From assembly GCF_016767715.1 (NCBI RefSeq), contig NZ_CP050145.1, positions 1,550,001-1,614,000 on the forward strand: 64,000 nucleotides of DNA, given 5' to 3'. The translations under genes were made by a program, and so were the position numbers. Below, in pieces: positions 17,946 to 26,176 of this stretch (position 1 is the stretch's first letter; every line of letters starts with the position of its first letter). Under the pieces are notes generated by a model. That model searched no databases. It worked only from the letters and a program-made list of their open reading frames with translations, and had not been told where the DNA came from. The DNA is from Mycobacteroides chelonae (GTDB lineage: Bacteria > Actinomycetota > Actinomycetes > Mycobacteriales > Mycobacteriaceae).

Positions 17946-18419
17946 CTACACGGAGAGGTCGCGGCGCAGCTTCGCGACGTGTCCGGTGGCTTTCACGTTG
18001 TACTGCGCCACTTCGATCTTGCCCTTTTCGTCCACGACGAAGGTGGACCGGATGACACCCTCGACGATCTTTCCGTAGAGCTTCTTCTCACCGAAGGCGC
18101 CGTATGCGGTCAGCGTCGTCTTGTCGGGGTCGGACAGCAGCGGGAAGTTCACGCCATCGCGTTCGCGGAACTTGGCGAGTTTCTCGGGCTTGTCCGGGGA
18201 GATGCCGATGACGTCGAGGCCCGCCTCGTTGAGCTGGGCGAGGCTGTCACGGAAGTCGCAGGCCTGTTTGGTGCAGCCGGGCGTCATGGCGGCCGGGTAG
18301 AAGTAGATGATGACCTTGCGGCCCTTGTAGGAGGACAGCGACACCTTCTTGCCATCGGCGTCGAGCAAGGTGAACGCCGGGGCCTTGTCGCCAACTTCGA
18401 GCCGCTTGGTTTCCGCCAT
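17946..18419 (-). CDS. bcp: Thiol peroxidase, Bcp/PrxQ type
   Basis: The 157-residue peroxiredoxin reduces peroxides with electrons from thioredoxin. The active-site segment MTPGCTKQAC gives peroxidatic Cys49 and resolving Cys54, the atypical 2-Cys arrangement of Bcp proteins, and the thioredoxin fold spans the whole chain. Its position beside a DUF3618 gene mirrors Rv2521-Rv2520c of M. tuberculosis. Here it leads a compact operon with the tautomerase-like gene and the MFS exporter, which hints at a shared response to oxidants or electrophiles. Confidence 0.93.
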   Translation of the reverse strand: MAETKRLEVGDKAPAFTLLDADGKKVSLSSYKGRKVIIYFYPAAMTPGCTKQACDFRDSLAQLNEAGLDVIGISPDKPEKLAKFRERDGVNFPLLSDPDKTTLTAYGAFGEKKLYGKIVEGVIRSTFVVDEKGKIEVAQYNVKATGHVAKLRRDLSV

Positions 18420-18502
18420 GACCGATGCCTTTCTGTTGACCCGTACAGTTGTTGCCCTAGGGTAGTTGCTTGAGTTTCAACCGCGGACGTGGAGGAGTAC
18501 AC

Positions 18503-18739
18503 GTGGCCAGGGATCCCGAGGCAATCAAGGCCGATATCGACAAGGCCCGCGATCAGCTCGCGGCGACTGTCGACACCCTGAGTGACCGCGCAAATCCGCA
18601 GCGTCTGGCTGAGGACGCCAAGGCCTCGGTGCTGGCGACTCTCAACAAGCCGGCCATCAAATTCACCATTCTCGGTGTCGGCGCTGTGGTTGCCGCACTG
18701 GTGGCGCGCAAGGTTGTGCGCAAGTTCCGTCGCGACTGA
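18503..18739 (+). CDS. DUF3618 small membrane protein (Rv2520c homologue)
   Basis: The 78-residue product has an N-terminal charged helical part (DPEAIKADIDKARDQLAATVDTLSDR), the hallmark of DUF3618, and one membrane helix (FTILGVGAVVAALVARK) with a basic tail. The GTG at 18503 is preferred to the upstream TTG at 18470 because GGAGGAG at 18491-18497 is ideally spaced. It is divergent from bcp. Its function is unknown; homologues occur in most mycobacteria. Confidence 0.85.
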   Translation: MARDPEAIKADIDKARDQLAATVDTLSDRANPQRLAEDAKASVLATLNKPAIKFTILGVGAVVAALVARKVVRKFRRD

Positions 18740-18810
18740 TCAACCTGCGCTAGCAGGTGTGGTGGCGACTCTTTCTGTCGCGTTGACGTGCAGTTAGCTA
18801 TATTGGGCAA

Positions 18811-19380
18811 GTGGAGCTTCGCTTGCTGCTTGAACCTGCCCGGGTTCGCTATCTGGCCGCGGTGGTCTATGGATGGCTGATTGCTGGGTTTCTGATTGTC
18901 GCGAGGCTGCAATGGGATGGCGTGGGTGTTCAGATCACTGTGCTCCTTGCGTGCACCGTTCTCGGGCTGGTCGGCGGGTGGGCGTGGGGCTTTGAGGTTC
19001 GTTCCTACGGGAAACTCATGTCGGATGTCCGGGCAGATCAATATCGCGACGTGTACCGGGCGATCACACGCGGGCCCGTGCCGGAGGATCCAGCTTTGCG
19101 ATCGGCAGCCATTGCGGTCGCACGGCGGTACCTGAACCAAGCGATGCAGGGAAGACGCTTCGGCATCGGAATGTCTGTGCTGTGGATTGGCGCCTGCGTA
19201 TTCAACGCGCGAGCGATGAACTGGGACGGGAGTGCTCCGAACGTCTCGGTAGCGTGGCTGGCGTTCGCGGTCCTGGCGGCATTCCAGGCCATACAGAATT
19301 TTCGCGTTCCGCGGCTCGTGCAGGCGCGGTTGCAGCTGCTGACGGCTGCTGACCAGCCGGTAGTGGGTGAACCCGTATGA
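18811..19380 (+). CDS. Uncharacterised four-helix membrane protein, family member A
   Basis: The 189-residue product has hydrophobic segments near residues 13-33, 38-61, 115-132 and 143-162. The soluble loop between helices 2 and 3 holds the motif RGPVPEDPALRSAAI. That motif recurs in the next gene (RGAMPTDPSVRVAAI) and in the protein at 59014 (RGAAPTEAPVLSAAV), so the three form a family. A TATATT -10 hexamer ends 6 bases before the GTG, indicating a leaderless transcript. The stop overlaps the next start by 4 bases. I do not recognise a function. Confidence 0.75.
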   Translation: MELRLLLEPARVRYLAAVVYGWLIAGFLIVARLQWDGVGVQITVLLACTVLGLVGGWAWGFEVRSYGKLMSDVRADQYRDVYRAITRGPVPEDPALRSAAIAVARRYLNQAMQGRRFGIGMSVLWIGACVFNARAMNWDGSAPNVSVAWLAFAVLAAFQAIQNFRVPRLVQARLQLLTAADQPVVGEPV

Positions 19381-19943
19381 CGGTCCGACTGGAGCTCTCC
19401 CCGCTCTGGGTACAGCTGCTCGCATCGATCACGATCTGGTGGGCAATGGGAAGCCTCGCGTTGGGCTTCTGGCGGTCAGGTGGGCAGCAGCCCCGCGAGC
19501 ACGTGGGTTGGTGGATCGCCGTCGGTATTGGCGGGATGGTGTTTGGGGCACTGGGTGCGGCCATAGGACAGGTAGAAGGTGTGAAGTATCGCGCCGTCGT
19601 GAAAGATATTGCACCCCAGCATTCTCGGCAGGCCGCGAGGATTTTGGTGCGTGGCGCAATGCCCACCGATCCTTCGGTAAGAGTCGCGGCTATTCGTCTG
19701 GCTGACGTGTATTTGTGGCGCGCCGGGCAGCTACCCCGATTCTTCGGGCCAATGATTTTGTCCGCCGTCGTTATCTGGACCGGTATGGCGATTCTGCAGG
19801 GCTTTGATGGGGGTGCAAATCCCGCGATCGCAGTGACTAACCTGCCGATCTGGCTGTGCTTGGCCGTGCAGATCTACTACGTCGTTCCGCTTGTCGAAGC
19901 ACGACGCGTTCTGATGCTGAATTTCGAAGGCGCGCAAGCCTAG
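19377..19943 (+). CDS. Uncharacterised four-helix membrane protein, family member B
   Basis: This 188-residue protein is a paralogue of the preceding one: two N-terminal helices, a loop with the RG-x-x-P-x-D-P-x-x-R-x-A-A-I motif (residues about 87-103), two further helices and a short polar tail. ATGA overlap with the upstream gene shows translational coupling, and the two products may form a heteromer. The 3' end overlaps the convergent methyltransferase by 4 bases. Function is unknown. Confidence 0.75.
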   Translation: MTVRLELSPLWVQLLASITIWWAMGSLALGFWRSGGQQPREHVGWWIAVGIGGMVFGALGAAIGQVEGVKYRAVVKDIAPQHSRQAARILVRGAMPTDPSVRVAAIRLADVYLWRAGQLPRFFGPMILSAVVIWTGMAILQGFDGGANPAIAVTNLPIWLCLAVQIYYVVPLVEARRVLMLNFEGAQA

Positions 19944-20770
19944 AACTCGAAACGCAGGATGCGCGCGGAACGTCTCATCGACGGGCTGTATCGCGCCAGC
20001 CGAGACGATATCTGCAGCCACTTCGGAAAGAGTTCCACCTCGGGGGCGTCCACCAGGCTGAACTCTTCAACGAACCGCAGCTTCGGGTTCCAGCGCTCCG
20101 GGGTACGCGGATCGTCATAACCCTCGAACCCGCGCAGCTGATTGACCTTCTTGAACATCTTCTGTGGAAACAGCTTTGAGATCCACACGCCCACCACCAT
20201 GCGGCCGTAGTCGTTGAATGCGAGCTGTCCGCTGGGAAAGTGATCGGTGACGGCGCGCATCGTGGCGATGATCTGCTCCTTGGTCAGGAACGCGAAGAAC
20301 CCGTCGGCGACCACCATCGCCGGACGGTCCGACGGTATTGCGTCGATCCACGTCGGGTCGGTGACCGACACCCCGATGGTGTGCTCACCTGCCCCCGGGG
20401 GCATGACTTCATCGCGCAGCCTGGCCATCCCAGGCAGATCGACGCTGTACCAATCGACGGTAGGTGGCGGTTGGATGCGTCGATACCCGTCGTCGAGACC
20501 CGCTCCGAGATCGACCACTACCGCGTTGGGGTGCTTGACGATGAACCTCCGCACGCGATCATCGAGAAGTTTTGCGCGTAAAGAGGATTGGCATACCACA
20601 GGGGTTATTACCCCCAGTGCGTCGAAGTCGTAGTTGATCGCGGCGACAGCGGCTGTCGCTCCCGGATCCGGAAGGATCGGTCGCTGCCAGCCGTCATTGA
20701 CGGCCCGTGCCTTCAGGGTGAGAAAGGCGGTCTCTTCCTCCGGGGTGATTCCGCTGGTGTCGATGCTCAT
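19940..20770 (-). CDS. Class I SAM-dependent methyltransferase (LCMT/PPM1-like)
   Basis: The 276-residue enzyme has an SAM-binding motif I, VVVDLGAGLDDGYRR (about residues 88-102), an acidic post-I strand VDWYSVDLPG, and the ADGFFAFLTKEQ segment typical of leucine carboxyl methyltransferase-like proteins, many of which act on small molecules in polyketide chemistry. The substrate is unknown. It is divergent from a TetR gene. Its likely -10 box (TATAGT, reverse strand 20778-20783, 7 bases before the ATG) is the left arm of a palindrome, so the TetR protein probably represses it. Confidence 0.82.
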   Translation of the reverse strand: MSIDTSGITPEEETAFLTLKARAVNDGWQRPILPDPGATAAVAAINYDFDALGVITPVVCQSSLRAKLLDDRVRRFIVKHPNAVVVDLGAGLDDGYRRIQPPPTVDWYSVDLPGMARLRDEVMPPGAGEHTIGVSVTDPTWIDAIPSDRPAMVVADGFFAFLTKEQIIATMRAVTDHFPSGQLAFNDYGRMVVGVWISKLFPQKMFKKVNQLRGFEGYDDPRTPERWNPKLRFVEEFSLVDAPEVELFPKWLQISSRLARYSPSMRRSARILRFEF

Positions 20771-20777
20771 ACCGTCG

Positions 20778-20795
20778 ACTATACAAACGTGTAGT
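20778..20795. promoter_or_regulatory. Palindromic operator candidate for the TetR at 20824
   Basis: An 18-base imperfect palindrome (ACTA-T-AC outer left, GT-G-TAGT outer right; 12 of 18 positions symmetric) overlaps the -10 box of the methyltransferase and the expected -35 region of the TetR gene, whose -10 TAATAT is at 20812-20817. A dimer bound here would block both promoters. Confidence 0.65.
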
Positions 20796-20823
20796 CAATT
20801 GTCCAGGCGTGTAATATGTGGCG

Positions 20824-21450
20824 ATGGAGACCGTGGACCCTGACGACCTCACCGCCCGCGCCCGCATCCGCGACGCCGCGCTGCATGAGTTCGGTGAGAG
20901 GGGGTACGACGGTGCGACCATTCGAGGCATCGCCGCGCGAGCGGGGGTTTCCTCCGGGTTGTTGCGGCACCACTTCGGGTCCAAGCAGGAACTGCGCGAG
21001 GCATGCGATGAATACCTCGTCAAGACGATGCGGAACATCAATGAGCAGGTCCGGACAAACGTGGAACGCGGTGATGTGCACTATGTTTCGGCGCGCATTC
21101 CGATCGGCCAATACCAGGACTACATCACCAGGGCTTTGGTCGACGGCTCCGCGGGCCAGGTGTTCGACGAGATGGTCGCTATGACCGAGGGCTGGCTGGC
21201 CAGTGCCGACCAGAATCGTGTGTTTCCGGCCGATATCGACGTCAAGTCCCGTGCCACCGTCATCACCGCGATGGCCCTGGCGGTGCCACTGCTTCAGCAA
21301 CATGTTTCGCGTGGGCTTGGTGTTGATGTCGGTTCGCCCGAGGGTGAGCTGAAAATGGCGGCCACGCTCGTCGATATCTACGCCAACCCTCTGCTGACCC
21401 CTGAACAGGCAAATTCGGCTCGTGAGGATCTCGCGCACAGAATGGGATAG
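20824..21450 (+). CDS. TetR family transcriptional regulator
   Basis: The 208-residue protein has an N-terminal TetR helix-turn-helix (IRGIAARAGVSSGLLRHHFGSKQEL, in the first 60 residues) and a helical C-domain. The ATG at 20824 is preferred to the GTG at 20818 because the -10 hexamer TAATAT ends exactly 6 bases upstream, as for leaderless mRNA. The divergent methyltransferase and the palindrome between them mark it as a local autoregulated repressor. The ligand is unknown. Confidence 0.87.
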   Translation: METVDPDDLTARARIRDAALHEFGERGYDGATIRGIAARAGVSSGLLRHHFGSKQELREACDEYLVKTMRNINEQVRTNVERGDVHYVSARIPIGQYQDYITRALVDGSAGQVFDEMVAMTEGWLASADQNRVFPADIDVKSRATVITAMALAVPLLQQHVSRGLGVDVGSPEGELKMAATLVDIYANPLLTPEQANSAREDLAHRMG

Positions 21451-21549
21451 CTGTATTTATCGCGCAATATTCGCTGCAGGCATCGCATTTGCCCTACTAC
21501 CTGGTTACTCTATGGGCGTGCGAAGTTTCCGCGCGCGGCTGGAGTTTCG

Positions 21550-21927
21550 ATGATTGTTGTCGCTGGTCTGAGGGTAGATGCGACCGTGGCCAAAGCTGCG
21601 GCGATGCTGCTGTACGTCGTCGGATTCGCGTTCACGGTGTTCTTCGGCATCGATAGTGTGCGGCTTGCCGTGGTGTTTCTCGTCGGCATCGCAGCGACGG
21701 CACTGCACTACTGGCCGGACCGTGACAAGTTCGACCGGATCTCGATAGCGGTTGCGGTCGGCCTGATGCTCGCCTTTGCGCTCGACGCATGGTCGACCTG
21801 GGTTATCGACGGGACGCTGGTGCCGGGTATCGGAATCGGCGTGGCGCGCCTGTTGGCATGGCTGCTCTCGGTCGCCGGCATTCTGGCGTTTCCGCGCCGG
21901 CTCATCGACAGGGATGCCGACGGCTAG
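21550..21927 (+). CDS. Small hypothetical membrane protein
   Basis: The 125-residue product is largely hydrophobic with about four membrane helices (around residues 13-35, 38-53, 63-82 and 92-110) and short polar loops. No known domain is recognised. GGAG at 21541-21544 supports the ATG start. It converges on the MmpL gene, overlapping its stop by 4 bases. Confidence 0.6.
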   Translation: MIVVAGLRVDATVAKAAAMLLYVVGFAFTVFFGIDSVRLAVVFLVGIAATALHYWPDRDKFDRISIAVAVGLMLAFALDAWSTWVIDGTLVPGIGIGVARLLAWLLSVAGILAFPRRLIDRDADG

Positions 21928-24827
21928 GCCCCGGTTCGTTCCAGCCGTGATGGCCGCGTCAGCAGGTACGCGAGCACCCCGGCGGTGCGGGGCGAGCGTG
22001 CCTTCGACCACCTGAACAACAGCCCGCGCAGCAGCGGTGCCGGTGACCACCAGAACCACTTGCCCAGCAGGCCCGCCACCGCAGGCACGACGAACGTTCT
22101 GACGATGAGCGTGTCGATGATCAACCCGACCCCGATGGCGGTGCCCACCTGCTCGATACTCAAAACGTCACTGGAAAGCATGGCGAACATGGTGATACCG
22201 AAGACGATCCCGGCCGTCGTGACCACACCGCCCGTGCCGCCGAAAGCGCGGATCATTCCCGTGCGCAGTCCGGCGCCGTCCAGGAAGATCTCCTCACGCA
22301 TGCGCATGGTGAACAGCAGGTTGTAGTCGGCGCCCACCGCGACCAACGCGATAAGGGCGATCGAGGGAACCGACCAGTGCAGGTCGCGCCCCAACATGTC
22401 ATGCCAGATCAGAGTGGTGATTCCCAGCGCCGAGGCGTAGGAGATGACCACGGTGCCGATGACCACCGCTGCTGCCACCGGGCTGCGCAGCATCACCAAC
22501 ACGATGAGGAAGACCAGCGCCAGCGCCACGGCCGCCAGTAGTAAGAAGTCGTCGCTGACATATCCGCGCAATTCGGCTGTGCCGGTGCCGAATCCAGCGA
22601 TGTTCACGGTGCTACCGGCGAGGGTGCCCTCCTTGGTGGCCTCGGTCACCGCGAGGGTGATCTGCGGAGACCGGTGGGCGCCGTCCGCGCCGAACACTTT
22701 GCCGTCCCCGAACACCAGCATGCGGGTCGAGCGGCCGTCTGGGGCGAAGTACAAGCCGGCGGCGCGCTGGAAGCGCGGGTCCTGCCAGGCCCGCTGGGGT
22801 AGGTAAAAACCTCCCTCGCCGCTGCTGCGGAAATCCTCGCGCATGGCGCGCAGGTATTCGGTCAGCCCGGAGAACATGGTGCGTGTCTCGCCGACCGCCT
22901 TGGTCAGTTGATCGGTGATCGTGCTGAGCTGCGCCACCGTCGCTCGCATGTTCTTGACCGAGTCCACCGCCCCGGAGAAGGATTTCTGCATTCCCTGGGC
23001 GCCGGTACCGAACTTGGCAGTGCTGGCCGTCAGCGATGCGGTTGCCGCCACCACGGAATCCATCGGTTCGACCGCCTTGAGAACCAGCGAGCAGATGCCG
23101 TCGTTGGCACAGTTGGGGTTGCCGTTGGTGAAGTTCCGTAAAGGCTCCATGTAACCGGAGACCTGGGACACGTTGTCCTGCAGTGCTTTCATTCCCGAGT
23201 GCATGTCTCCGACGCCGCCGTTGAGTTCGCCCAACCCGCTCACGCCGCCCGCGAGACCGTTCTGCAGTTGCGCGATCGCCTTGGAGAATTGGCCCAGCGT
23301 TGCCGAGAGCTGGTCCACGGCTCCAAGACGTTGGCTCATCTGGGTGGTTCCGTCATCCAGCTGATCGGCGATGATTCCCGCTTGTTCGGTCAATGCCGCC
23401 TGCTCGGGGATGGCACCTGCCGGGCGCGAGGCCGACTGGACCATCCGAATGCCAGGAATCTCCATGAGCTTCTTGGTGACTCGCTCGATACCGATGACTC
23501 CTGCCGGGTTACGCAAATCATGGTCGGATTCGATCGAGACGATCTCCGGCAGCAATCGGTTCGGCGGGAAATGCCTGTCCATCGCCTGGTAGCCCCGGTT
23601 GGCGTGTGTGGAAAGCGGCTGCGAGGCAAGCTCATCGAAGCCGAGGCGTAGGCCGGCCACAGGAATGGCGCACACCATGAGCACTAACGCCGAGCCGACG
23701 AGGACGGGCCCGGGCCAACGCGCGACCATGGTGCCCACTCTGCGCCACCGGCGCCCCGGCTGTCCGCGTAGTGGGCGGGGCTGGGCCAACCCGCGGCGGC
23801 CGGCCAGCCCGATGAGCGCGGGAAGCAGCGTCAGCGATGCCGCCATGCCAGTGAGGATTCCTATGGCACAAGGTAATCCGGCGCTGCGCAGCATGCCTAC
23901 CTGGGCGAACATGAGGCAGGAGAGGGCGGCGGCGATGGTCAGCCCGGAGGCCGCGATGACCGGCGCCACGCTGCGGTTGGCGATTTCGAGTGACTGCTCA
24001 TGCGCTAACCCTGAACGTCGCTGTTCGTGATAACGCCCGAGTAGGAAGATGCCGTAATCGGTCGCCGCGCCAAGGACCAGGGCGGCCAGCAGCGCGACCG
24101 AGAAGATGGAGACCTCGATGAGATTGCGTTCCCCGAGGAAGGCGACGATGGAGCGCGCCACCCCCAGGCCCATGCCCACGGTGATCAGAGGAATGGCAGC
24201 GGTGATGGCAGATCGGTAGACGGCGAAGAGCAGTACCGCGATGAGCACCACGGTGACGCCGGTGATCATCAGCATCTGGGTATCGATGGACGTGAGCTCG
24301 TCGGCGATGGTGGCGCCGGGCCCGGTGACCCAGGGGTGCATCCCAACTGGTGCCGGTTCGTCGGCGACGATCTTCCGGACCGCGTCCAGGGACGCGTTGG
24401 CCTGCGCACCACCGAGTTCCCCGGTCACGCGCAGCATGGTGTACGCCGCTTTTCCGTCTGGGCTGATCGCGCCTTCGGCGGTCAGCGGGTCCGCCCACAG
24501 GTCCATCGCCGAATCCAGATGGGCGGTGTCTGCGCGTAGCTTCGCCAGGAGCCGATCGTGATACTGGTGCTCGACGGGCCCCAATTTGTGGTCGCTCTCG
24601 AGGACCAGGTAGTTGAGGTTCCCGCCGTCGCCGTCCTGGAACTGCCTGCCCATCACGGCGCCCGCGGTATTCACCGGGGCACTTTGTGGCAGGAACCCGC
24701 GCGCGTGGTTATGTGCCGTGCTTTCCACCTGCGGCACAAGCAGATTGCCTGCCGCTGCGGCGAGTACCCAAATCCCGATAACGAGAAACGCGTATCGGCT
24801 GCAGAACCTTGCGATGGCTTCCCACAT
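21924..24827 (-). CDS. MmpL family RND transporter
   Basis: The 967-residue protein has the MmpL layout: one N-terminal helix, a periplasmic domain, five clustered helices, a second large periplasmic domain rich in predicted coiled coil (about 430-690), and a second helix cluster. Paired Asp-Tyr proton-relay motifs are visible in each half (ATDYGIFLL and GADYNLLFT). Such proteins export lipids, siderophores or drugs across the inner membrane. There is no linked mmpS. It is divergent from a NarL-type two-component system with a 20-base palindrome between them, so it is a likely target of that system. The cargo cannot be inferred. Confidence 0.92.
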   Translation of the reverse strand: MWEAIARFCSRYAFLVIGIWVLAAAAGNLLVPQVESTAHNHARGFLPQSAPVNTAGAVMGRQFQDGDGGNLNYLVLESDHKLGPVEHQYHDRLLAKLRADTAHLDSAMDLWADPLTAEGAISPDGKAAYTMLRVTGELGGAQANASLDAVRKIVADEPAPVGMHPWVTGPGATIADELTSIDTQMLMITGVTVVLIAVLLFAVYRSAITAAIPLITVGMGLGVARSIVAFLGERNLIEVSIFSVALLAALVLGAATDYGIFLLGRYHEQRRSGLAHEQSLEIANRSVAPVIAASGLTIAAALSCLMFAQVGMLRSAGLPCAIGILTGMAASLTLLPALIGLAGRRGLAQPRPLRGQPGRRWRRVGTMVARWPGPVLVGSALVLMVCAIPVAGLRLGFDELASQPLSTHANRGYQAMDRHFPPNRLLPEIVSIESDHDLRNPAGVIGIERVTKKLMEIPGIRMVQSASRPAGAIPEQAALTEQAGIIADQLDDGTTQMSQRLGAVDQLSATLGQFSKAIAQLQNGLAGGVSGLGELNGGVGDMHSGMKALQDNVSQVSGYMEPLRNFTNGNPNCANDGICSLVLKAVEPMDSVVAATASLTASTAKFGTGAQGMQKSFSGAVDSVKNMRATVAQLSTITDQLTKAVGETRTMFSGLTEYLRAMREDFRSSGEGGFYLPQRAWQDPRFQRAAGLYFAPDGRSTRMLVFGDGKVFGADGAHRSPQITLAVTEATKEGTLAGSTVNIAGFGTGTAELRGYVSDDFLLLAAVALALVFLIVLVMLRSPVAAAVVIGTVVISYASALGITTLIWHDMLGRDLHWSVPSIALIALVAVGADYNLLFTMRMREEIFLDGAGLRTGMIRAFGGTGGVVTTAGIVFGITMFAMLSSDVLSIEQVGTAIGVGLIIDTLIVRTFVVPAVAGLLGKWFWWSPAPLLRGLLFRWSKARSPRTAGVLAYLLTRPSRLERTGA

Positions 24828-24885
24828 GCATGCCGACGCTACGGAGAGGCGGTGGGGCCGTCGTCGTGCTGTGGGCGAGACTTGC

Positions 24886-24905
24886 TCTCCTACCGTGGTA
24901 GGAGA
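24886..24905. promoter_or_regulatory. Palindrome between mmpL and the two-component system
   Basis: TCTCCTACC and GGTAGGAGA are exact inverted 9-base arms around GT. The site lies 45 bases upstream of the -10 box of the kinase gene and about 45 bases upstream of the mmpL -10 candidate (TAGCGT on the reverse strand), a position suited to an activator serving both promoters. It is a candidate binding site for the response regulator at 26169. Confidence 0.6.
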
Positions 24906-24961
24906 CGCGAATCCGCGCGAAGCATGATGTGTGACGTCCTGACCGCCTCTACGCTGGCGCT

Positions 24962-26176
24962 ATGGATTGGTTCCGGGAGACTGCGTTGCAGCGCCGTGCT
25001 CTGGTGCCGTATGAATTTCCGTGGGCTGTGCCGCTGGTCATGTACAGCAGCACACTGCTCATCGTGGGTTGCTCTGTCCTGCAGCGAGGTTTCACCCGTC
25101 CGTGGCTGCTGGCCTTAGCGGCTCTGCTCGCGTTGACCCCGATACTGTCGTTCATCATCGCTGGTCGCAAGCTGAACGCGTTCTGGACGGTGGCGTTCGC
25201 GCTGGCGGGGGTCGGGTTGTTTCTCACCTGGCCGCCCAATGTCGTCGATGGTGCGCCCTTCCTGCTGATGTTCACGCTCGGGGAAGTGGGAGCCATCGCG
25301 TCGGTGCGCGCTGGTCTTCTCGCGGTTGGCGCCTGCGTGGCACTGCTCGTGGCGGCCGAACAGCTGCATCACCTTGGGACCTTCTCGCTCTACATGGTGT
25401 TCTTTGTGCTCTGCGGATGGTTGATCGGGCGCATCATGCAACTACAACAACGCCTGCTCTTACAGGAACGCGCACAGCAGGTGCGCATGCTGGAGCAGGC
25501 AGCTTCCGATGAACGACGCCGCATCGCACGTGAAATCCATGATGTGATAGCGCATTCCCTGTCCGTGACGATGCTTCATCTGACCGGGGCGCGGCGGGCA
25601 TTGCAGGAGGATCACGATGTCGATGATGCCGTTGCCGGATTGCTCGATGCCGAACGTCTTGGGCGTCAGGCGATGTCGGATATCCGCGGCACGGTGGGGT
25701 TGTTGAGCACTGGACCCGGCGGAACCGAGCCGATGCGGCTGTCTCCAGAACCCGGCATCTCCGATATACCTGATCTGGTCGCTGATTTCACGGCGGCGGG
25801 GATGGCAGTGGAATCACATATCTACGGGTCGGGTGAGTCCGTCAGCGCTGGAGTGGGTTTGGCGCTGTACCGCGTGGCTCAGGAATCTTTGGCCAATATC
25901 GCCAAGCATTCGCCAAGGTCGTCGGCGGCGGTTCTCCTTGATATCAACGGGTCGGCGGCCAGTTTGACCGTGAGTAACGACCTGGCCGCGGGATTACCCC
26001 ACGATGTGTGCTCGGGAGGCGGGCTCGCAGGCATGCGGCAGCGCATTGAGATGCTCGGCGGCGAATTCCGGGCCGGGCGGGCGGAGGACGGCTGGACAGT
26101 TTCGGCCAGCGTCCCATTGGAAACCGATGGGGCTCAGTGCCGCGTGCGGCGAAAGGTGTTATGGCGTCATGACTGA
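24962..26176 (+). CDS. NarL-type sensor histidine kinase
   Basis: The 404-residue kinase has about five to six N-terminal membrane helices with almost no extracytoplasmic domain, a HisKA_3 dimerisation helix with phosphorylatable His193 (in AREIHDVIAHSLS), and a C-terminal HATPase domain (asparagine box around ALYRVAQESLANIAKH, glycine box GGGLAGMRQR). Such DesK/LiaS-like kinases often sense membrane state. TACGCT ends 6 bases before the ATG, indicating a leaderless transcript. The end overlaps the response regulator by 8 bases. Confidence 0.92.
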   Translation: MDWFRETALQRRALVPYEFPWAVPLVMYSSTLLIVGCSVLQRGFTRPWLLALAALLALTPILSFIIAGRKLNAFWTVAFALAGVGLFLTWPPNVVDGAPFLLMFTLGEVGAIASVRAGLLAVGACVALLVAAEQLHHLGTFSLYMVFFVLCGWLIGRIMQLQQRLLLQERAQQVRMLEQAASDERRRIAREIHDVIAHSLSVTMLHLTGARRALQEDHDVDDAVAGLLDAERLGRQAMSDIRGTVGLLSTGPGGTEPMRLSPEPGISDIPDLVADFTAAGMAVESHIYGSGESVSAGVGLALYRVAQESLANIAKHSPRSSAAVLLDINGSAASLTVSNDLAAGLPHDVCSGGGLAGMRQRIEMLGGEFRAGRAEDGWTVSASVPLETDGAQCRVRRKVLWRHD

